Origin: Phorcus lineatus
Taxonomy: Eukaryota > Mollusca > Gastropoda > Trochida > Trochidae
Reading direction: 5' to 3'
Length of the DNA: 64,000 nucleotides
Assembly (NCBI GenBank): GCA_921293015.1
Contig: OV121090.1
Span: 4,216,001-4,280,000, forward strand
Shown: positions 12,863-26,499 of the stretch, in pieces
Position numbering within the stretch: the stretch's first letter is position 1
How the letters are laid out: each line of letters starts with the position of its first letter
Notes under the pieces: generated by a model
Seen by the model: only the letters and a program-made list of their open reading frames with translations
What the model was told of the DNA's origin: nothing
Database searches by the model: none
Program-made: the position numbers and the translations under genes

Positions 12863-15410
12863 AATCAGGCATCTACATTTAAATCCCGGAAAATACTTCA
12901 AATTGAGGATATATCATTATTTAATTTTTTTAGCTACCTCAATGCCTCAGATTGAAAAAGGATCAGGAATGACAGTAGTGTAGGAGTTTCTTTGCAATGA
13001 ACTTACTGAATTAATGTTTGTTTCCTAGATTGACAGTTGAATGAACATTTCCCACACAATAAACAGCAAAATCCTCCTGATGATTTTCAAGCATGTCAGT
13101 TCTAGTTAATAAACCTTTGTCCGGACATAGACATAAAAAAGGTTAATTGATGCACTTGATCTTTCTCCCTTGATCAAATGTAAATTTTTTATGTCCTGAG
13201 TTTCCTGTAAAATTGAATAGTGGAAAATATTGCTGAAGGTGGAGACATTAAAGGAAGACTGTTTCATTTTCCAAAAAAATAAACCACGATGATTTCATAT
13301 TTATAAATTATTTGACATATACTTATGAGCTTTTCAGAACTCGGGCTTCAGCTTGCAGGTTGCTTTATTAAGTAATCTGTCTTCCATTAGTGTCATCTGA
13401 CAAATTCAAACATCTAATAAGCAAGACTAATTGGTCCTAGACAAGTGTGAACATTCATTAGTTTTTACCATGAGCAGAATCATTTCTATCTTTGGGATGG
13501 TGATCATTCTGTGAGATAATCAGATACGAAAATAGACGGCCAATACTACAAGGTATTAAAATGTTTTGCTTAACGCTTAAATAACTTATTATCACAATCC
13601 TCATATTGTAACTGTCAATTTTTTTTATATTGATAGTATCTAAAACAAGGGGTGGGTCAATAAATATACGCCATGGACATAAGTAAGTGTTTGATCACGT
13701 GTAACTTGTTAACACCTGATTGCGCGACCTACTTGACCGATGCTTTTAATCATCATCACATGCATCGTCTAACTTGCATCAGCCCTAACGACTTGCTAAT
13801 TTAGTCAATTCAGCATTGACTCAAACGTTCATTGCACGCTGTCTAACTGCTGCGACGTTTCTCAATCGCCCGAAGGGGATTTTATATTTAAGAGGAGGTT
13901 ATTAGCAAGATTTGAAATAGAAGGGTTATGAAAACTGGCGTAAATTAAAGCCTTCAGGCAAAATTTTTAATATAGTATTGATATATAAAGCACATCTCAC
14001 ACTTTTTCATTATTACATATTTTGTTTCATGACCAAATGGTTTTCCTGATCTCAAAGAATTAGATGACCTCAAGCGTCAGTTATTATATGATCATTGGAA
14101 AACCGTTAAAGATTAGAAATCATGAACAATTGTAATCTCAACTTTAACTAAAATAAGAGTTTATTAAAGATGTGTTTTACTTGCACTAAATTGCACATAT
14201 TGGTGACACCAGCAATTACTCTGAACTACTACATGTATACCAATCTTCCATCAGTAGTCCCATCAAATGTTGAAATCACTTGCATAACAGTTGTTAAGCT
14301 GGTGACAGTTTCAGTTGATAGACTGGGAAATTATTCTTATAAAGAACAGTGTCTTTGTAGAAGGAATCGATATTGTCAAACGGACTAGATTTAAGAACGT
14401 TTCAATGATTAACTGATACCGGAAACTGAGATGTATGACAGTTAAGAAATTTGTATGGCACGAAATAAACAGTTTAATTCTAAACTTATTGAAAATATTT
14501 TTCCATTCCTGTCATCTAATGTGTAAATATCTTCAGGTTTATTTTGAGGTCTGCATGTTTCAATGGTACTTAACCAAATAAGTGTTTAGAATTGTTCGCC
14601 AGTTTTTAATTTCCTAACATATAAACATATTGTATATTCCATCAAGGTAAAATTTTTGATATCATATCGAATAGAAATATTCATATCCGAATGAATAGAA
14701 AGATAAATGAATAAAAAATTACATAAATAATTGGAATGATGTTTAATTCCGTTAATAGTTAAATTTCTCGTAATGATTACTGCAAGTTATCTAGGTGTTC
14801 ATAACATTTATATTAGATATTCTAAACAATGTTTAAAATGGCGATAATTTATTCATTTGTGACCATATATGTAATAAATATTGCTTTTTATGTAATCGAA
14901 AACATTAATACAATATTACATATTGACAAATTTAAAACGTTAAACATAGCACGTTTGTCTATCATCGATTCTTTAAGTGCAATTTCTACTATTTTGTTTT
15001 ATGTTATGTTATAAAAGTTTGGTTATGACGTTATTGTAGCAAGCTAATTACAATTACAATCCTTTTGCTTTGCTTCAAGAAAATACACACTCGTTTCATG
15101 ACGATCGTATGACATATTTCGTATAGTAATACTCTACCAAAACTTACATAATAAAAGGGAAGATAAAATGTTGAAAATGAGTTATGCAATGTGTAAATAT
15201 ATTCCAAACTTGGATGAAACCATTTCCTCTTCCTAAAACCAACGATAAAAAGATATTGCTGTTTATTATATTGCGTTTATACGGGAACCTCCTCTATAAA
15301 TGTATGTATACAGTTATAGTACAACTTTGCAAATCGTCCATGTTTGAAAATGGCTATTATGAAACAGCTGTTCAGAAAATCCATAATCTGATCAAAGTCC
15401 CAGATGTAAC
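12863..15410. other. AT-rich non-coding stretch
   Basis: A small, slightly more GC-rich island lies near 13,700-13,870 but no gene features were found in it. Open frames at 14,170-14,388 and 14,829-15,014 carry no recognisable motif. Confidence 0.35.
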
Positions 15411-17200
15411 AGAAAAACAATAAAAATGACAGTTTTTATCCAATTTTGTAACATTTGTAGAATCCTGAAATGTTCTGATTTATACAACAGAGGAAACCAC
15501 TCAGGCGAAATGACATGGAGATATCTCGTAGACAGGGCATTTGTTATGTTTGTCATTAATGAAATGCTGCACTCTTGTGAGTTTTTCTAGTATGTCCTTT
15601 GATAGTTGTCACTTGAACGTGTAAGCTGTTAGCAGATTTCCCCCAAAAATTTCCATACAATTATCCTGTTAATTACGAATTTTGATATGATAATTTATTG
15701 ATTTAAAAGCACTCAAAATCAACATTAAAACTGTGTATCGGTATCAGGTTGCTCAATCATGGAAAGGATATTAATGCCACTAAAGATTTCCTTCAAATTG
15801 ATGTAACCTGAACTCACGTAGTATCCTACTATCAGTTTTGGTTAACATTATTTCATTGTTTAAATTTACCAATACCTGAACAGAACTTATAAAGTGGCAG
15901 TAGCAAATTTTTAGAATGAATGAATTTATCTGAAGAAAAATAATTTCCTAATTGCAAGGCATTGGTGTTTTATTTCTAAAGAAGTAGTGTAACACAAACG
16001 TTTCACACCCTCAGATAAGTGTTTACACAAAAAGGTAGACAGTGAGTTTTCGTTTATTTTTCTCTACGACAAGGGATGATCTGTGGAGTAATGAGATATT
16101 TGACCAGCAGAAGATAAGACATTTGGCAAATGCAAAATACAAGAAAATATGGCAATGTTTTTTCAAAAAACGTGCATCCAGGTATACCATATTCCTTTTG
16201 AATGATATTAAATTATTAAAAGAAGTTGATACAACACACAACACTAAAGAATAATATTGAAATATGTTTATGTATGAGGCATTGCCGAACACTAGTATTT
16301 TGTACAAAAAAGGACAAAGAAAAAGCCATGATTTACTCAAGCTAGATGTTGAAGTAGCCAAATAATTTTTTGGAGAATGATTTTCTGATAAATGTTCCAT
16401 AGTTGACAGCAAACCAATCAGAGATGACAGTTGCCATATATCTATTCTTCTTGTGACGTGATTGGTTGGCATGATTTTTCTGAATTATCTGAAGTGAAAT
16501 GACACGGAAACATCTCGTATACAGGAATATTTTTTATGTTTGACATTTATGAAATGTTGCACACTTGGGAGTTGTTCTGTTAAGTCGTGTGCTTTGATAC
16601 TTGTCGCTGTGATAAGAATATTTGAAAAATTATTTTATTCTACCAACCATTTAAATCCAAATCCAAGATTTGAAATATGATAAATTTAAACATTGAAAGC
16701 ATTCAAAAGCAACTACAGTACTCTTTCTCTTTTTAATGTTAGTGGAGGATAAGGTTGTTAAATAAAAAAACTTTATTTTAATTAATTTATAAAATTATTT
16801 TGAGAAATATATTATCAGGATAAATAAATAGGGAAAGACAATTGAGCTTATCAAACCCACGTCTAAGACTAAATATATATTTTCTTGAAAATTGAAAAAG
16901 AGATAGTAGCTTTCATATATTCTTTACATAAACCTTAACGTTTCGCATTCAGTTGGAAAATGTTACTAACTTTGTTGAAAGGGGATATTGTTGTCTGCTC
17001 TCTAACATTACTGATTTACACAAAAACCTGTACTCTAGTGCAGCTGCCATTAAATGCCAATGTTCGGGTTTGATCCTTGAATTGGTTTATTTTTCCATGT
17101 CTGTAAGCTATAATTGTGGATAATTGTGACAAGGTAATATTAATGTCCGGTCTGTAGATTACTATTTTTAGGCGTCAGTCCCGTTGTTATGTTTGTTGAT
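15410..17200 (+). repeat. Duplicon copy B, block M1 (degraded)
   Basis: Homology to copies A, C and D starts at 'cagaaaaacaataaaaatgaca' shortened here to its anchor near 15,410, followed by 'gaaatgttctga', 'gaggaaacca', 'gaaatgacatgga' and 'catttgttatg'. A second partial copy of the same stretch begins near 16,480 ('gaagtgaaatgacacgg', 'gacatttatgaaatg', 'gcacactt'), so this copy has an internal duplication ~1 kb long. Weak homology to the M1 end persists near 17,120-17,170. The 149-codon minus-strand frame at 16,023-16,472 lies between these and is not conserved. Confidence 0.6.
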
Positions 17201-17524
17201 TGGTGAAGCACATATGTCAAGATTATATGCAAAGATTGTGTGACATATAAGATCTTATCGGTTATATATTGTTATACTACACTATAAACATTATTTACAA
17301 TATGTGGTCACACGTCAAACCATGTTTTTATAGAAAGTATATCATTAATTAGATATCAACTCAGTAACAGCTTGTTTTCTTATTAACGGGGTATTATTCT
17401 CCCTCTTGAATCAGGGCAATCTCATTTGTTAAACACCATTTGTGTCGATCATTTCTATTGATTTGTGACTTGTCGTTTCTGTGACTTACGTGAAAGTTAT
17501 TCATAATATCTTAAGTTTAAAGAC

Positions 17525-17646
17525 CTGGGGGCCGTTGCACAAAACAACTTAACACTAAGGTTAACCTTAGTGCCATCATTTAACATTGCACTAAGGCTAC
17601 CTTAGTGACTTAAGGTCACCTTAGTGTTTTGTGCAACGGGACCCTG
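17525..17646. mobile_element. Short MITE with ~20-bp terminal inverted repeats
   Basis: The ends are 'gccgttgcacaaaac' and 'gttttgtgcaacgg', extended outward with a few mismatches to 17,525 and 17,646. The interior is built from 'actaagg' and 'ccttagtg' motifs in both orientations, so the whole 122 bp can fold back. No transposase is present, and no target-site duplication longer than about 3 bp is clear. The superfamily is not assigned. Confidence 0.8.
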
Positions 17647-17904
17647 ATTTTGTTATTTAGTATCAAAATGTCGCTATCGCTGAATTCAACACAATTTCTT
17701 AGGTTTTATAGAATCCTTAGGAAACAATCATCGGAGTGTATGTTCAAACTGAACAATCAAGTACTGACCTTAACAATTAGTATTCTTTAACATGGGTCAT
17801 GTACTTTTTTTTATTTAATTCCTTTTAAAAGTTTTTCGGGTATAAAGAATATTGCAAAACTCAAATGTCAGAAATATTAACTAGATAAGAGAAGGTTTAA
17901 ACAA

Positions 17905-17951
17905 AGATTAAGCAAAGAACTAGATTAAGCAAAGAACTAGATTAAGCAATG
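17905..17951 (+). repeat. Tandem repeat, 17-bp unit, ~2.8 copies
   Basis: 'agattaagcaaagaact' occurs twice exactly and a third time in part. Confidence 0.9.
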
Positions 17952-19964
17952 ATGTTTTACGTGGCAATTGCTAACATTCTATCATATATTTTACTTGCAA
18001 GAGATTATTGTTGACTTTTTCTGTCTATTCGTTTTGTTCTTCTGTTTGTACACTTCGTTTTTGTCTATTCTTTCAAATTACTTTCTCATTTAAAAAGTTG
18101 GTGTAAACATATTTTTATTCAATAAATTGAATATAGATCGGTAAACAAGCCGCAATGGCTTATATAAAAACCTCTCCATTACATTTTACATCAATACATA
18201 ACAAAATAACACGAATATTAAAAAATGTGATACATAAAGGAGAGCAAGCAACACCTGTATAGATATATAACTTTAAAAAAGTTCACATAATTTGATTTAC
18301 ATGTTGCCCTTTCTCAAGAATACACGTTTTTATTTTTGTGTTTCGTAATTTCCCCCTGGTTATTCAGATGAATTAAACTTTTCAAAGGATTTTCTCCATT
18401 GTCATAGCAAATAGTACTTTGGCAGCACGATGACGTTTTTCCTTTCAAACTTTCAAAAGCTCTCTTAGGTCAAAAGGGTAGAAATTAATTTTTTAAATCA
18501 TTATTCAGGGCTCTGATCATCTTTGGTGAATTAAATTGGAATATATTAATAATTTCTTTTAAAGACTTACGGTTTTAAGAACATTACCAGCAATGCAAAA
18601 AAGGTAAAAATCATTTCTGATAATAACTTGAGATTTCAAAGGTTCGTCTTTATGGTCAATGATCGTTATAACAGGTAGCAATCAACCATAAGGTCTTGAT
18701 TGTTTTATTGTTTTTTTAGATCAAATGAGAAATGGAAAGGCTGAATATGGATAACTTACAGACACATCACATGGGATTTTTCTTCAATGATATTAAATTT
18801 CTTTTGTCCGTAAGAATCTTTCGTCAATCTTCATGTAAGAAAATGTCTACCATTCAAGCGATTTGATCGTGGCATGTGGTTTGTTCTTTTGCAAGAAACA
18901 ACTATATTTTCTTTCATTACGATTTGGCATGCAGTTTCATTTATGAATAGAATACGCTATGCCTCTACACTATGTGGAATAAATTCAACGTGTGGTATTC
19001 CAGCTATTAAAATAATATTTTAGTTATGGTAAATAATATAGTAAATGGTGCCATTATTTCACGGATTGAACGCAAGTTGAAAAATTAACATATTTATATG
19101 ATAAATGTATTAAAACGGAATATCTTTCACATGAGGAAGTTCCCTATTTTGGGTGAGGCAAGATTATCATAATTGACCATTTGATACAATTTGTTAGTGC
19201 AGTATCAAGTATTACATCACAAAATGTGCCTTGTAGCCAAAACTGAAGTTACGTTCGATGTTAAAACTCTAATGAATGAAAATAAGAATAAATCGTCATG
19301 TTAGCAGACTAATCTTCATAAAGAATTTGTATCTAATAATGAAGGCATTTGATGTGCATAAATTACAGGTGAGTGTTATCCATACATTATGAAAGAGGGC
19401 ATGGCTTTATCAAGTAAATTGTGAAATGATATAAATATTCTACAATTGTTAACTATCAGAGAACATCGGTTTGTATACAGGTGCATTCCTACAGGGTTTT
19501 TATTTTTATTTACAAGACTATCAATACCTTCAACAAAACATTATTCTTCTTGTATTGTATATTGTGAAAACAGACTCACTTAATTGAATCGAATACATAG
19601 AATTTTGCAGTTTAGTGACTTGAATTATGAATATTATGCTATAATATATGTACTTTGATTATTTATGTAAATGTTATCAATTTCAAATGAGATAAGTCTA
19701 AAGTGATTCGTTGAAGAATAAAAAGTCAAATCAAATTCAATATTTCAAAGCCACAAACGATTCACTATTGATGTATGAAAAAATGTAGATAACTGTCCAT
19801 AATGACGCTCCCTCTTTAGAAATTTGCATTCAATGTTTTTACAAGTAAAATGTCAAGTAAAAGACTCCAATCATTACGTCATGGGTTTTTAAAGTATCCA
19901 TTATTCACCTCCAAAGAATAATAGAAAAATATTGTCATCGATAAACTTCTTACAATCCTCTCCC
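17952..19964. other. AT-rich non-coding stretch
   Basis: No open frame worth listing and no recognised repeat. It lies between the M1 and M2 blocks of duplicon B and may include material of that duplicon too diverged to see by eye. Confidence 0.35.
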
Positions 19965-19968
19965 TTAA

Positions 19969-20437
19969 AGAGCCACTCCGCGAGTTGTTGGAGTCATATA
20001 TGCCAAACTGAATCAATGGTGTCATTTGATCGCGAAGTATCGACTGTCACAAAAAAGACACATTTTAAAGCTTATTGGTTTTTTACAGTGACAATATAAA
20101 GGTAGAACGTCACAATCATGATCGAAAACCGGACAGTGGCGCGCGTCAAATAGTCAAATGTAATTTTGGAGACTTATCTAAAACAGCCAGGAGGGCAGTT
20201 AGGAGTTGATAGCATTTGTTAGGTTATATAACTAGTATCCATGTATATTGGACGTGATATCTACACATCTGTGCATTTGTAAGGCTGTTTTTAGATTTTC
20301 ATGGAAAACCAGTATTTGTCATATATATTTCTTTTGGACATGAAAAGTTAAGATGTTTTGATTTTATATCACTACATATGACATTGAGGTTCGTATCAAA
20401 GGTAAATAATATGTTATGAAAATCACGGAGTGGCTCT
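19969..20437. mobile_element. 469-bp MITE with TTAA target-site duplication
   Basis: The left end is AGAGCCACTCCG directly after TTAA (19,965-19,968). The right end is CGGAGTGGCTCT directly before TTAA (20,438-20,441). The terminal inverted repeat is perfect over these 12 bp and continues with a mismatch. The interior has no transposase frame. TTAA duplication is the hallmark of Kolobok and piggyBac superfamily elements; the AGAG start favours Kolobok, by recollection. The short gap between mismatched inner repeats suggests a modest age. Confidence 0.9.
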
Positions 20438-20463
20438 TTAACGTAATGTGTTCATTTCCCATA

Positions 20464-20530
20464 AGTGAGTGAGTGAGTTGTTGTTTAACGCCGCTTGGGC
20501 AATATTACAGCCATTATCGGAGTGAGATTT
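20464..20530 (-). mobile_element. SINE tail fragment
   Basis: 'gtgagtgagtgagttg' followed by 'gtttaacgccgcttgg' matches the tail end of the SINE at 50,181-50,502 (there 'gtttaacgccgctttc'). Read on the minus strand this is the 3' end with a simple TCAC-type tail. The tRNA-like head is missing. Confidence 0.6.
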
Positions 20531-20699
20531 AATGAAATGAAATAGATTGTAAAAGCAGAGTTGGTTAAAAGCTGATATAGAAACATTTACCATTAGATGT
20601 TATAAGTTTTTAAATACTGGTAATCAGGCTAATCTTCATTGATTGATAAAAAACTGAATGCACCAAATGGGTATATTGTCATATAATAGGACGGACGCA

Positions 20700-20845
20700 A
20701 ATATGCGGCTCTCGCTGAACAAGAGTTGCATTCAAATAACGCACACAAGCTCGTCTTTCTTTGAGAAAATGCTAATTAACAAACGTTTATATGCGGCTCT
20801 CGGTGAGTTTCATTAGTTAGGTGCCTACATGCGGCTCTTGGCGTT
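20700..20845 (+). repeat. Three spaced copies of ATGCGGCTCT
   Basis: The 10-mer ATGCGGCTCT followed by C/T-G-G/C occurs near 20,703, 20,791 and 20,829 in an otherwise AT-rich setting. The spacers are unrelated. It may be the debris of a short tandem repeat or ends of small elements. Confidence 0.6.
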
Positions 20846-21279
20846 GATGAGCACTGGAAAAATTATGGTTGAATCAATCAAATAATCAAATATGGTTGAA
20901 TACACTTGACATTTAGTTTAGTGACAAAGTTGGCAAATGAAAATAAAGAGTTGGTATAATCTCCGAAAATTACATCTGCTCAAAAGAAATTACTCTATGG
21001 TTGTCCTTTAGAAATATATACATTTCATCACAACATATATTGCATTAATATTGCGAGCAAAGCATACATTATTTGAAGTTCGCTATCCTAATAATTCGGA
21101 CGCTATTTCGATACCAATTAGTAACCTTTAACTATTACCAGATACATTCACATGCACTTCTGTAACATAAAAACCAGGATGATTTTCATTTGTGTAATAG
21201 TGATTACATTCACATGAAATATTAGAATGTCAATTAACGTTGATAAAATTGCCAAGATAAAATTTACACACGGTTTTAT

Positions 21280-21480
21280 CGGGCTAATTTTCCTGCGTTG
21301 ATGCGAAGTTTATGGCTAAGATAAACTTTACACATTTGCGAATGAAAACATTACCATGTACAACAATGATTACATTAGTGTGTTAATGTTCGTGTCTGGT
21401 TTATCTCATTTGTTCACATCAATTCACATTTGTTTTGTCTGGAACCAATGATTAGACCAATGAGATTTGAGTATTTCCGG
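21280..21480 (+). repeat. Duplicon copy B, block M2 fragment
   Basis: 'gtgttaatgttcgtgtctggttt' (here broken into its motif 'gtgtctggttt' at ~21,390) plus 'tcatttgttcaca' and 'tttgttttgtctggaacca' match 'gcgtctggttt', 'tcatttcttcacaaaacat' and 'tcttgaac' at 27,030-27,090 and 34,010-34,080. Confidence 0.55.
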
Positions 21481-22079
21481 TTTTAGATGTATTTTTTGGC
21501 AAATACGTGTCCTCAGCTCTTAAAACATTGAGAGTTATTGATTTATTTACAAATTGTTACGAAGTTAAGGTTTACAAAGGAAACATTATCATCACAAGAA
21601 GAGTACCTATATATACGCATTAAAGAAGATAAATGATTATTTTGTTGCTAGATTGAGGTATCTTCAATCAGCACTTCCTTCTTATATACATTATGCTATA
21701 ACTTGATCTGACATGTTTGTGAACATAAAATCTGTTTGAAAAATGTGATGCGTTCCTTCAATGAAATTCTCAGGGTATACAATAATAACATACCAATGTT
21801 TTAATGTCCTTATGATATTAACGCTTTTCTGTGGCGTGGTTTTTGTGAAACATATTTGTATGGTATTTCAGACTTTTGATGTTCATGCTTTTAAATCGCA
21901 GAGAATAGGTTAATGTCTTTATATCAATGTATCTTTTATTCTTCGATCATTTATTTATATCATATACATTTTTGCTAAAAACATTAAAATCCTGTAACCA
22001 TGCCTCAAAATAACACCATACCACACATATAAGCGATAAACCATTATCAGTTCAATAATTTGAATGTGTATTTGGTTCA

Positions 22080-25000
22080 TTTACATTGAATTTTTAATAC
22101 ACATAGAGCCCGTATTGTCAAGCAAATGGGACGATTCCATGAGTCCATCCCCATAGAAAACTTTTGGGACAATTAAAGGGGGGCTTGTCAGACATTGATA
22201 CCTTTAGATACTCTTATCAATTTGACTTTTGTTTTACGTGAGGAATAGAAAAAGATACCCCAGAATCAAATGGGGATAAGGAATCAGAAGAGAATAGTCA
22301 AACAAACTTTTGATGAAAAGATTATAATTTGACATGCAACATTATATTCCATACTCCCCTGAACACTGATTCGTTCTGACTTCTTCTCCTTTTATTAAAT
22401 CCGTTTGTAATTTTCTATACCATGAACTTAAACATATAAGAAATGTTCCAGCTCAGCATGTGCACCAATGAATTAAGCAAATGAATGTATCATGGGCCTA
22501 TGGCTTGTCCCTGAATAAACTTGTCTGTCTGTCAGTCTGTGTGTCTTCCCCTCTTTAGGAAAAAATAAATATAAAAAACGATATTTATATATCGTTTCAT
22601 ATTTACAACATATTGTTATGGTATTAACCATAAGTTGCCTTCCCCCATCCCTTAATACTAAATAAATATACCAAAAATACAGACGTTTATTACTTCAAAA
22701 TGCTTAAATCATGCTGCATAAAAGAAACCATTCAAATATGCCACATTGCTGTTTCTTGTTTATGAAATTTGACAAAATATATTTATGCTCTTTGTTTTGG
22801 AAACTCATAGTCCAAGTATAAATGAATATTCACTTTTATTTATCAAGGGCATGAAAAAAGGTAAGTCAAATTTGCCAACAACTAGAAACATGGCTACGTC
22901 AGATTGCTCCCTCCAAAGTCGAAATTATTTAGAAGCATGATTTGATTGGTTATCCGGATAAAAATATTGATATATTGAAGATGATAATCATGATAAAATA
23001 ATACCTTTTATATAAAAGTATGCTAATAAAAAGAATTTCACTTTAAAACTTTACCAAAAGCTTTTAAAAAATACCATTTTCTTACTAATTGTTCAGCAAT
23101 CCTCGAGGTTGCAATTAGCCTTTTGTATCAATTTTGTCAATTTGCAAGAATTTATACATTTTTAAAATTTTTGTTGTTGAGAAATTTCATTTGTCATTTT
23201 GTAGCGAAATGTCTTAGGTCGACTGTTTACAAAAAACATGTACACATTGTAAACAAATTTTTTAAATAATAATATGAAAAATATTCATATACCAAAGCAG
23301 CCACTAGATCTTTAAGAGATGCATTTTCTGATCAGGTTTCAGCCATTACAGAAAAACAGAAATGACAATTGTCATTCATTCACCCTTCGAACATGCTTTG
23401 AATTCTGAAATGTTCTGAGTTGTTTATCCGAGGAAAGCATTGGAGTAAAATGACATTGAAACATCTCAGACAGAACATTTGTTATGTTACACATTTATGA
23501 AATGATGCACTCTTCAGAATTTTTCTGCAAAGGCGTGTCCTTTGACAGCTTATATTTGAAGATGCTTTTATACCGTTTGTGTTTGAGTACACTCTATTCA
23601 AATAGTAATTGTTGTAAAGTTAAGGGTTCCTCTTCACCATCGTACCCTTTGAAGATACTGTCAAACCATTTGTGTTTGAATACATTTTTAAAAAATTGCC
23701 TTTAAACTAAAACAGAAAATCTGGGAATCTTGAACATTTTGTGTCAGTAATCTTTATATAACAGCAGATATAATGTCTATGAAATAATTCTTGTCAATCA
23801 CTTCTCGTGGTCACATCTGAATATTCAACCACTTTTAGTGGACCTCCTAAGTAAAGCTTCCTGGGCCGTTTTTGTGTCGTATTTATAATATTCTTGCGTG
23901 GAGATGTGTTGGCATTTCAATCATACATTTAAGGTTTTCTAGACAGGATAAAGTTAATAGTTTGTATTGATAGATGTTTGTTCACATACAAAAACAAATG
24001 CAAAGTTAAAAAAGTCGAATTGCTTTGAGAGGTCTTACAATTAGATCATAAACGAGAACATTTATATGTCAGCTCTGAAGAGCTCGAATAGTGTTAAAAT
24101 ATTGTTTCCCCTATTAGAATGAAATATAAAAAGTGTATCCGTATCTCTGTAATTTGTGTTTTGATGGGATCGAGAATTTTGTGAGAATCTATTTTCTAAA
24201 TGAAGACTGGCTTTTGTTTGTGATAATAATAGAGCAGTTCTTATCATTTAAAATGTGACCCAGGGGTCCTATTATAGAAGACATGATGTATTAAAGACAT
24301 GCATAAATTATGTAAAGATGACTTTTTTCTCCAAGAAATAAATCGAGAAAACCCCACAACATGACTGGCAAGCATGTTATTTTATACTTATATTTGTAAT
24401 GCGATCATATGTTAATCATGCTACAACTATTTTCAATAATTAAGGAAGAGCATCTTCTAAGAAATCATTATTCAGTGACATCCAATCCATTTTAATTGAT
24501 ATGAGTGTTCGGTAAGAGTAAGACATAGCTGAATAAAATTATGCTTTTTTCATTGTGACATACATCCATATCATTATATATTTAGACACGTTGATATCAA
24601 TATATTGTTGAAAATACTATCTGTTTCGACCAACATTTTCTTCGGTAATTTTGAGCTTCAATCAACGATAACTTAGGAACCAGAACAGAACATTAACCTG
24701 CCAAGTCAGGTCTTCAAGTGTTCCTGCAATTACATGTCAATTTCATGCAATAGTACCAAAATTGTTCTATTTGTGTCTCTGCTCACACTAATATTACTAA
24801 TATTACGACAAAGTAATGTTAATGTCTGGTCAAACTATTTCCATGGAAAAAGACTATACTTAAGCGTCTGGTGATCAAATGAAACCCTTATTACATGTAC
24901 TTCACATGTCAAGATTTTGATACATAGTAAAAACTGTAATTGCGCAACAATCAGCTTTGTACAAAACATGTTATAACTATTAGATGGAAATGAAAATATT

Positions 25001-26160
25001 GTTTTCTAAAACATTGTGAAGCGGTGTACATAAAATTATGTTTTCTTAGTAATTAAACTAAATCGCAAAAACTTTCTTTTCATTGTAAAACCAATCATTA
25101 AGATTAAATATTATTTCTGAGACATCTGAGGAAAGACCAGAAGCCAGATATCTCTTAAATTATCGTTCAAATTATATCATATGATTGATTCATTGATAAG
25201 ATATATATTTATACTATTATTATTTATATCTATTATATATATCAACGTTTATACAATATAGTGAATTTACATTAAGATGGCATTTAATGTTTTTCATGTT
25301 GTCTTTTTAAAAAGTTCTATGCAATGAAAAAAACTGCAAATCAGCAGTTGCAATTTTCGTGAAGTCATAGTGGTAAACATTTTTTTTTTTAAAATTACAA
25401 ACTTGTAAGACATGAAAAGAAAATTCGAATTAAGTTTGAAGGTCACAAAATTGGGGCAAAAGAGTATAAAACATTTTCGGTTTCACATTAGATTGATATA
25501 GCAGTTAAAATATCACACTGATGGTTCCAAATTGGGCGGGAAACAATGAGTAATACAATGTTTGTAAATTGAGCAAACATAATCAATAAGTAAAGTTAGC
25601 CATTGAAATAAAATGAATGTCATGTATGTTGAATGAAAGGTTTTGAGAAAACTAGGTGCTGATAGAAATTTCCGTTTAAATATAAGCACATTTTTGTGGA
25701 CAGATTCATTGCTTTAAATATTTTCGACTAGATAATTCTTTATGCCAAAAAACATTATTTTCAATTTTTTTTTTTCCTTTTCTTTTCATCTACAGAAAAA
25801 GCAGTCACTGATTGATGTTTTTTGTTTTGTTTATACCTTATAGCATTACCTGTAAATATATGCTAGCATGTTGTTTGACATGTTGAGATTAATTTACTGT
25901 TTGCCTCTCCTAACTCTCATAAAACATCTCATAAATTCTAATGTACTTATTTGTAACCGAAGTCAAACGTCAGTTAGGAATAAATTATTACAATTCGGTT
26001 TAAATTTGTCTGTCTACATCTTCATAGTTTTATAATCAATGATGTTAGAATGATGACCGAGTGTAATGATGGTTGGTCCATTTTACAAATATAGTTTGAA
26101 CTTTGCTGAAAATTTATCTGACTGATCATATTGCTGGTAGTAGCCAAACAAGCAGACTTG
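22080..26160 (+). repeat. Duplicon copy C, leader plus block M1
   Basis: This is the best-preserved counterpart of 1-4,050 and also shares a leader (22,080-22,600) with 28,070-28,480, seen as 'gggacgattcaatg'-like sequence and 'ttttacgtgaggaatagaa' versus 'ttttacatgaggaattgaa'. Landmarks at 23,347, 24,727 and 26,035 align with copies A and D. The 73-codon frame at 23,484-23,705 is absent elsewhere. A short TATATA-rich tract lies near 25,200-25,260. There is no LINE between M1 and M2 in this copy, so it shows the state before the insertions seen in copies A and D. Confidence 0.75.
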
Positions 26161-26499
26161 TTACTTGTCTTGATAGACACGTTAGGTGAAGCCAATTGTA
26201 ATTACGAAGTGTCAATGATACAAATATCTTCACTGATGCTCAATGCGCTTAATCCTAATTTTGCTGAGGAGTGTGAGTGTGATGTCAGCTAAACAATAAA
26301 GGTACAAAAATCAAAGATGCTTGCAGGTTGGTCATTGAAATTACTAATAAGCAATTAAGCCATGCCAGTGATGACAGTAAGTTTAAAGACTAAAGAAAAA
26401 AGAAAGTCTATTTGATAAACATTATTTCATTACTGCTTATTGTCATACTAATTTATCTTTAATGCTAGCAAGATTTAACATTATCTAGGCCACTTGAAT

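Noticed and set aside
16023-16472. 149-codon frame on the minus strand
   Set aside because: No motif, composition typical of AT-rich chance frames, and it overlaps a similar-length plus-strand frame in a non-conserved part of duplicon B.
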